Below, one piece after another: positions 29,892 to 31,575 of a DNA stretch of 31,575 bases; the stretch's first letter is position 1; each line of letters begins with the position of its first letter. The notes under the pieces were generated by a model that saw only the letters and a list, made by a program, of their open reading frames with translations, was not told the DNA's origin and ran no database searches. This DNA comes from a virus, in IMG/VR virus record IMGVR_UViG_3300027852_000127, positions 1 to 31,575 of that record; one strand, 5' to 3'. The position numbers and the translations under genes are program-made.

Positions 29892-29951
29892 ACTTTTCGC
29901 AGTTTTCGCAGTTTTCGCAGTTTTCGCCAATACTTTTCGCGCGCGGCATCA
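29892..29951. repeat. phage right end: five TTTTCGC repeats and terminal ...GGCATCA
   Basis: TTTTCGC occurs at 29894, 29903, 29912 and 29921 (exactly 9 bp apart) and again at 29934, directly before GCGCGGCATCA, which ends at 29951. Read inward from the end, the DNA starts TGATGCCGCGCGCGAAAA. From memory the Mu right end starts TGAAGCGGCGCACGAAAA, giving 15 of 18 identical bases. GCGAAAA is the conserved half of MuA-binding sites, so the array is the likely transposase-binding region. The end could alternatively be placed at 29948, another CA. Confidence 0.85.
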
Positions 29952-30800
29952 GCACAGCATCATTAAACTGATTGTTTCATCTAAAAATAATGTTCCCCAT
30001 AAAATGCCAAAAACTGGAATTAAATAGGTAACAGATATAGCTTTTGCGGGGCCTAATTCAGCGATAAGACGAAAAAATATAATATAGGCAACACCGGTAC
30101 AAATAACGCCAATAAGTATCACCGAGCCAATGGCTTTTGCACTGGGTAATGTTTCAGGGATAAAAAATAAGCTCATTGGTAACAGTATGGCACTAGCCGT
30201 AATTTGACTGCCGGCAGCTAAAGCTAATGGCTTGATATCGGTTAAATATTTTTTGGTATAATTTGCTGAAATACCGTAACAAAGTGCAGCTAACATTGCC
30301 GCTAACGTTGGCAATACCACATCCTTATCATTAAAAAATGCACTGTTATTACTGTCAAAGTGCCCATTTTCAGATACCAGTAAATATACCCCTAAAAAAC
30401 CAATAAAGAGTCCTAATGTCGCGCTTGGTGTTAATTTATCTTTTAACCAGAAATATGCCACGATAGCACCAAACATAGGTGTTGTTGCGTTCAATACTGA
30501 AGTTGTTCCTGCGGTTAACGTTAGTGTGGCATAACCAAAAAGAGCAAAAGGCATTGCGGTATTTAATGCCCCGACAACAAATATCCTTCGCCAACGTCCA
30601 TTGAGTGCTTTGGTTTGTTTAAATAAAACTAAGCAGCTAAACAAGAATATAGCGCCAATGCTAGCACGCAATGTAGTGAACAATATCGGACCAAATTCAG
30701 GTGCGCCAATGCGCATAAACATGAATGAAGCACCCCAAATGCTCGCTAACAGTAGTAATTCTATCGTGGCTTTATAGTTTTTAAGGTTAAAGGTATTCAA
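29949..30800 (-). CDS. EamA/DMT-family permease, 3' end cut off by the prophage
   Basis: A host inner-membrane transporter of the drug/metabolite superfamily. The 283 residues start MNTFNLKNYKATIELLLLAS with IWGASFMFMRIG, the typical EamA first helix, and contain two EamA repeats (first about 15-145, second about 160-283; VTYLIPVFGILWGTLFLDE is the conserved helix 9 region). The family normally has a tenth helix after L-D-E-x-I-S-x-x-M-L-x-G. Here the frame ends MMLC then TGA, where TGA (29951-29949) is the first three bases of the phage. The transporter thus lacks its last helix and is probably inactive; the missing piece should lie left of the prophage. Substrate unknown. Confidence 0.88.
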   Translation of the reverse strand: MNTFNLKNYKATIELLLLASIWGASFMFMRIGAPEFGPILFTTLRASIGAIFLFSCLVLFKQTKALNGRWRRIFVVGALNTAMPFALFGYATLTLTAGTTSVLNATTPMFGAIVAYFWLKDKLTPSATLGLFIGFLGVYLLVSENGHFDSNNSAFFNDKDVVLPTLAAMLAALCYGISANYTKKYLTDIKPLALAAGSQITASAILLPMSLFFIPETLPSAKAIGSVILIGVICTGVAYIIFFRLIAELGPAKAISVTYLIPVFGILWGTLFLDETISLMMLC

Positions 30801-30910
30801 TCGCTTCTCTTGTGAATGCTGATATTGATGAGCTTTGCTAGCAGTTTAGCGTTTAACGTTATCTGTACTCGCGATAATCGGGCGATTGATATAAATAATC
30901 TCAGCGGAGA

Positions 30911-31575
30911 TCAAACAGGTGAAGGCTTGTTTATTTCAACAGAGATGACCCTAATGGTATGGCTACCATCGAATTGCCACTGAATATTAAATTCATACAA
31001 GCTCATACCGTAGATTTTATTGTCAGCATGTTTTTGTTTATAAGCCGGGCGAGGGTCTTGGCTTAGTACCTGCTCAATGAGTTGACGTAGTTTTGGGTAT
31101 GATGATGAATATTCATCAATAACTGTTACTGCAGCTGCAGTAAATATGATGCTAAGGTCATTCGTTGGTTGCTGATGGGCATATCCGCCTTGGGCATCAG
31201 CAATAATATCGGCATAGGGAACATAAGGCTTAATATCGACTATCGGGGTGCCATCAAGTAAATCAAATTCACTTATATGCAAAATAACCTGCGAGCCTTG
31301 ATGCTCGGCTTGTAGCTCTATTTCGTCGAGCTTTACCACCGACATGCCAATAGGATTGGGTCTAAACGTTGAGCGTGTTGCCAATACGCCGAGCTTTTTA
31401 TTACCGCCTAAGCGTGGTGGGCGTACTAAGGGTTTCCAACCTTGTGCTAGGGTGCCATGAAAAACAAATATTAGCCAAATATGGCTAAACTGCGCTAAAC
31501 CTCTGACCAATTCAGCATTATTGGCCGTTCCTGTTAGGCGTATTTGCCCTTGTGCTGCGGTGACAATGCCGGGTT
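30911..31575 (-). CDS. trmO: tRNA (adenine37-N6)-methyltransferase TrmO, 5' end outside window
   Basis: A host enzyme that uses SAM to methylate N6 of t6A37 in tRNA-Thr(GGU). The frame is open to the right edge, where PGIVTAAQGQIRLTG and LVRGLAQFSHIWLIFVFHG match the TsaA/TrmO N-terminal part; the first 20-30 residues are missing. Later hallmarks are LGVLATRSTFRPNPIGMSVV, HISEFDLLDGTPIVDIKPYV plus PYADII, and DPRPAYK with YGMSLYEFNIQW near the C-terminus. Stop near 30911. It reads in the same direction as EamA with 110 bp between, and is unrelated to the phage. Confidence 0.92.
   Translation of the reverse strand, partial: PGIVTAAQGQIRLTGTANNAELVRGLAQFSHIWLIFVFHGTLAQGWKPLVRPPRLGGNKKLGVLATRSTFRPNPIGMSVVKLDEIELQAEHQGSQVILHISEFDLLDGTPIVDIKPYVPYADIIADAQGGYAHQQPTNDLSIIFTAAAVTVIDEYSSSYPKLRQLIEQVLSQDPRPAYKQKHADNKIYGMSLYEFNIQWQFDGSHTIRVISVEINKPSPV

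Larger units (their letters stand above)
1..29951. mobile_element. Mu-like transposable prophage with siphovirus tail (left end outside window)
   Basis: Seen: a Ner-like gene and repressor in divergent orientation, then Mu-type head genes in order (DUF3486, gp28 terminase, DUF935 portal, MuF, gpG, I protease, gpT capsid, gp35/36/37-like), then a lambda-like non-contractile tail. There are no sheath or baseplate wedge genes. The right end at 29951 closely resembles the right terminus of Mu as I recall it, and it interrupts a host EamA gene. The transposase and left end are not in the window but are expected further left, because the early operon reads leftward. D3112 and B3 of Pseudomonas are known examples of transposable phages with siphovirus tails. 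No 5-bp target duplication can be tested because the left junction is missing. Confidence 0.93.

Noticed and set aside
29892-29930. Short tandem repeat that could be read as a CRISPR or microsatellite
   Set aside because: Units are 9 bp with no spacers, and they lie at the phage end with the GCGAAAA core of Mu-type transposase sites, which explains them better.
30801-30910. Phage-related gene or attachment site between EamA and trmO
   Set aside because: The 110-bp gap has ordinary A/T-rich host intergenic sequence and no phage-end repeats; the phage boundary is clear at 29951.

Overview
The window is most of a Mu-type (transposable) prophage, followed on the right by about 1.6 kb of bacterial chromosome. 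Base composition, codon use and the style of the two host genes (an EamA-family permease and the tRNA methyltransferase TrmO) suggest a low-GC marine gammaproteobacterium, perhaps of the Alteromonadales/Colwellia type. That host assignment is an inference. The prophage runs from beyond the left edge to position 29951. There a Mu-like right end, terminating ...GCGGCATCA, abuts and truncates the EamA gene. The transposase genes A and B, the phage left end and the late activator are not in the window; the leftward early operon points to them lying further left.

Layout. (1) 1-1294, minus strand: early operon with a Ner-like protein, an 82-aa protein, a YmfL/CII-like regulator and an IclR-type HTH protein broken at the window edge. 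It is driven by a strong leftward promoter whose 18-bp spacer is itself a perfect palindrome (1364-1393). (2) 1403-1825: the divergent HTH repressor. (3) 1849-5426: a rightward accessory island holding a small protein and a larger ORF6C-like/coiled-coil protein that share a G-x-x-N-x-Q motif, two lipoproteins with duplicated signal peptides, a 63-aa protein, a SLATT-like two-TM protein and an unknown 139-aa protein. This looks like lysogenic cargo for defence, exclusion or surface change. (4) 5516-14334: lysis and head operon: GH108 muramidase, holin-like proteins, TraR/DksA-like zinc finger, VpaChn25_0724-like winged helix, DUF3486, gp28 terminase, DUF935 portal, MuF head protein carrying an HEIGH zincin domain, and gpG. 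(5) 14563-17071: Mu I-type protease with a nested scaffold start, decoration protein and gpT-type major capsid protein. (6) 17158-29746: connector proteins and then a long non-contractile (siphovirus) tail: tube, G/GT chaperones through a -1 frameshift, 976-aa tape measure, three distal tail proteins, a 1408-aa tip protein ending in a Hint/intein-like domain, and a small Ca-loop protein.

The phage is therefore a mosaic: Mu-type transposition ends and head with a lambda/D3112-like tail, and early genes divergent from late genes. The two late operons are each preceded by a 55-bp element (45/55 identical) combining a GTTA-N4-TAAC promoter-like dyad and an RNA hairpin with a compensatory base-pair change, in the positions where Mu has Plys and PI. 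The most unusual elements are the MuF-zincin fusion with a possible immunity gene, the Hint domain on the tail tip, the paired late promoter-hairpin modules, and the accessory island.
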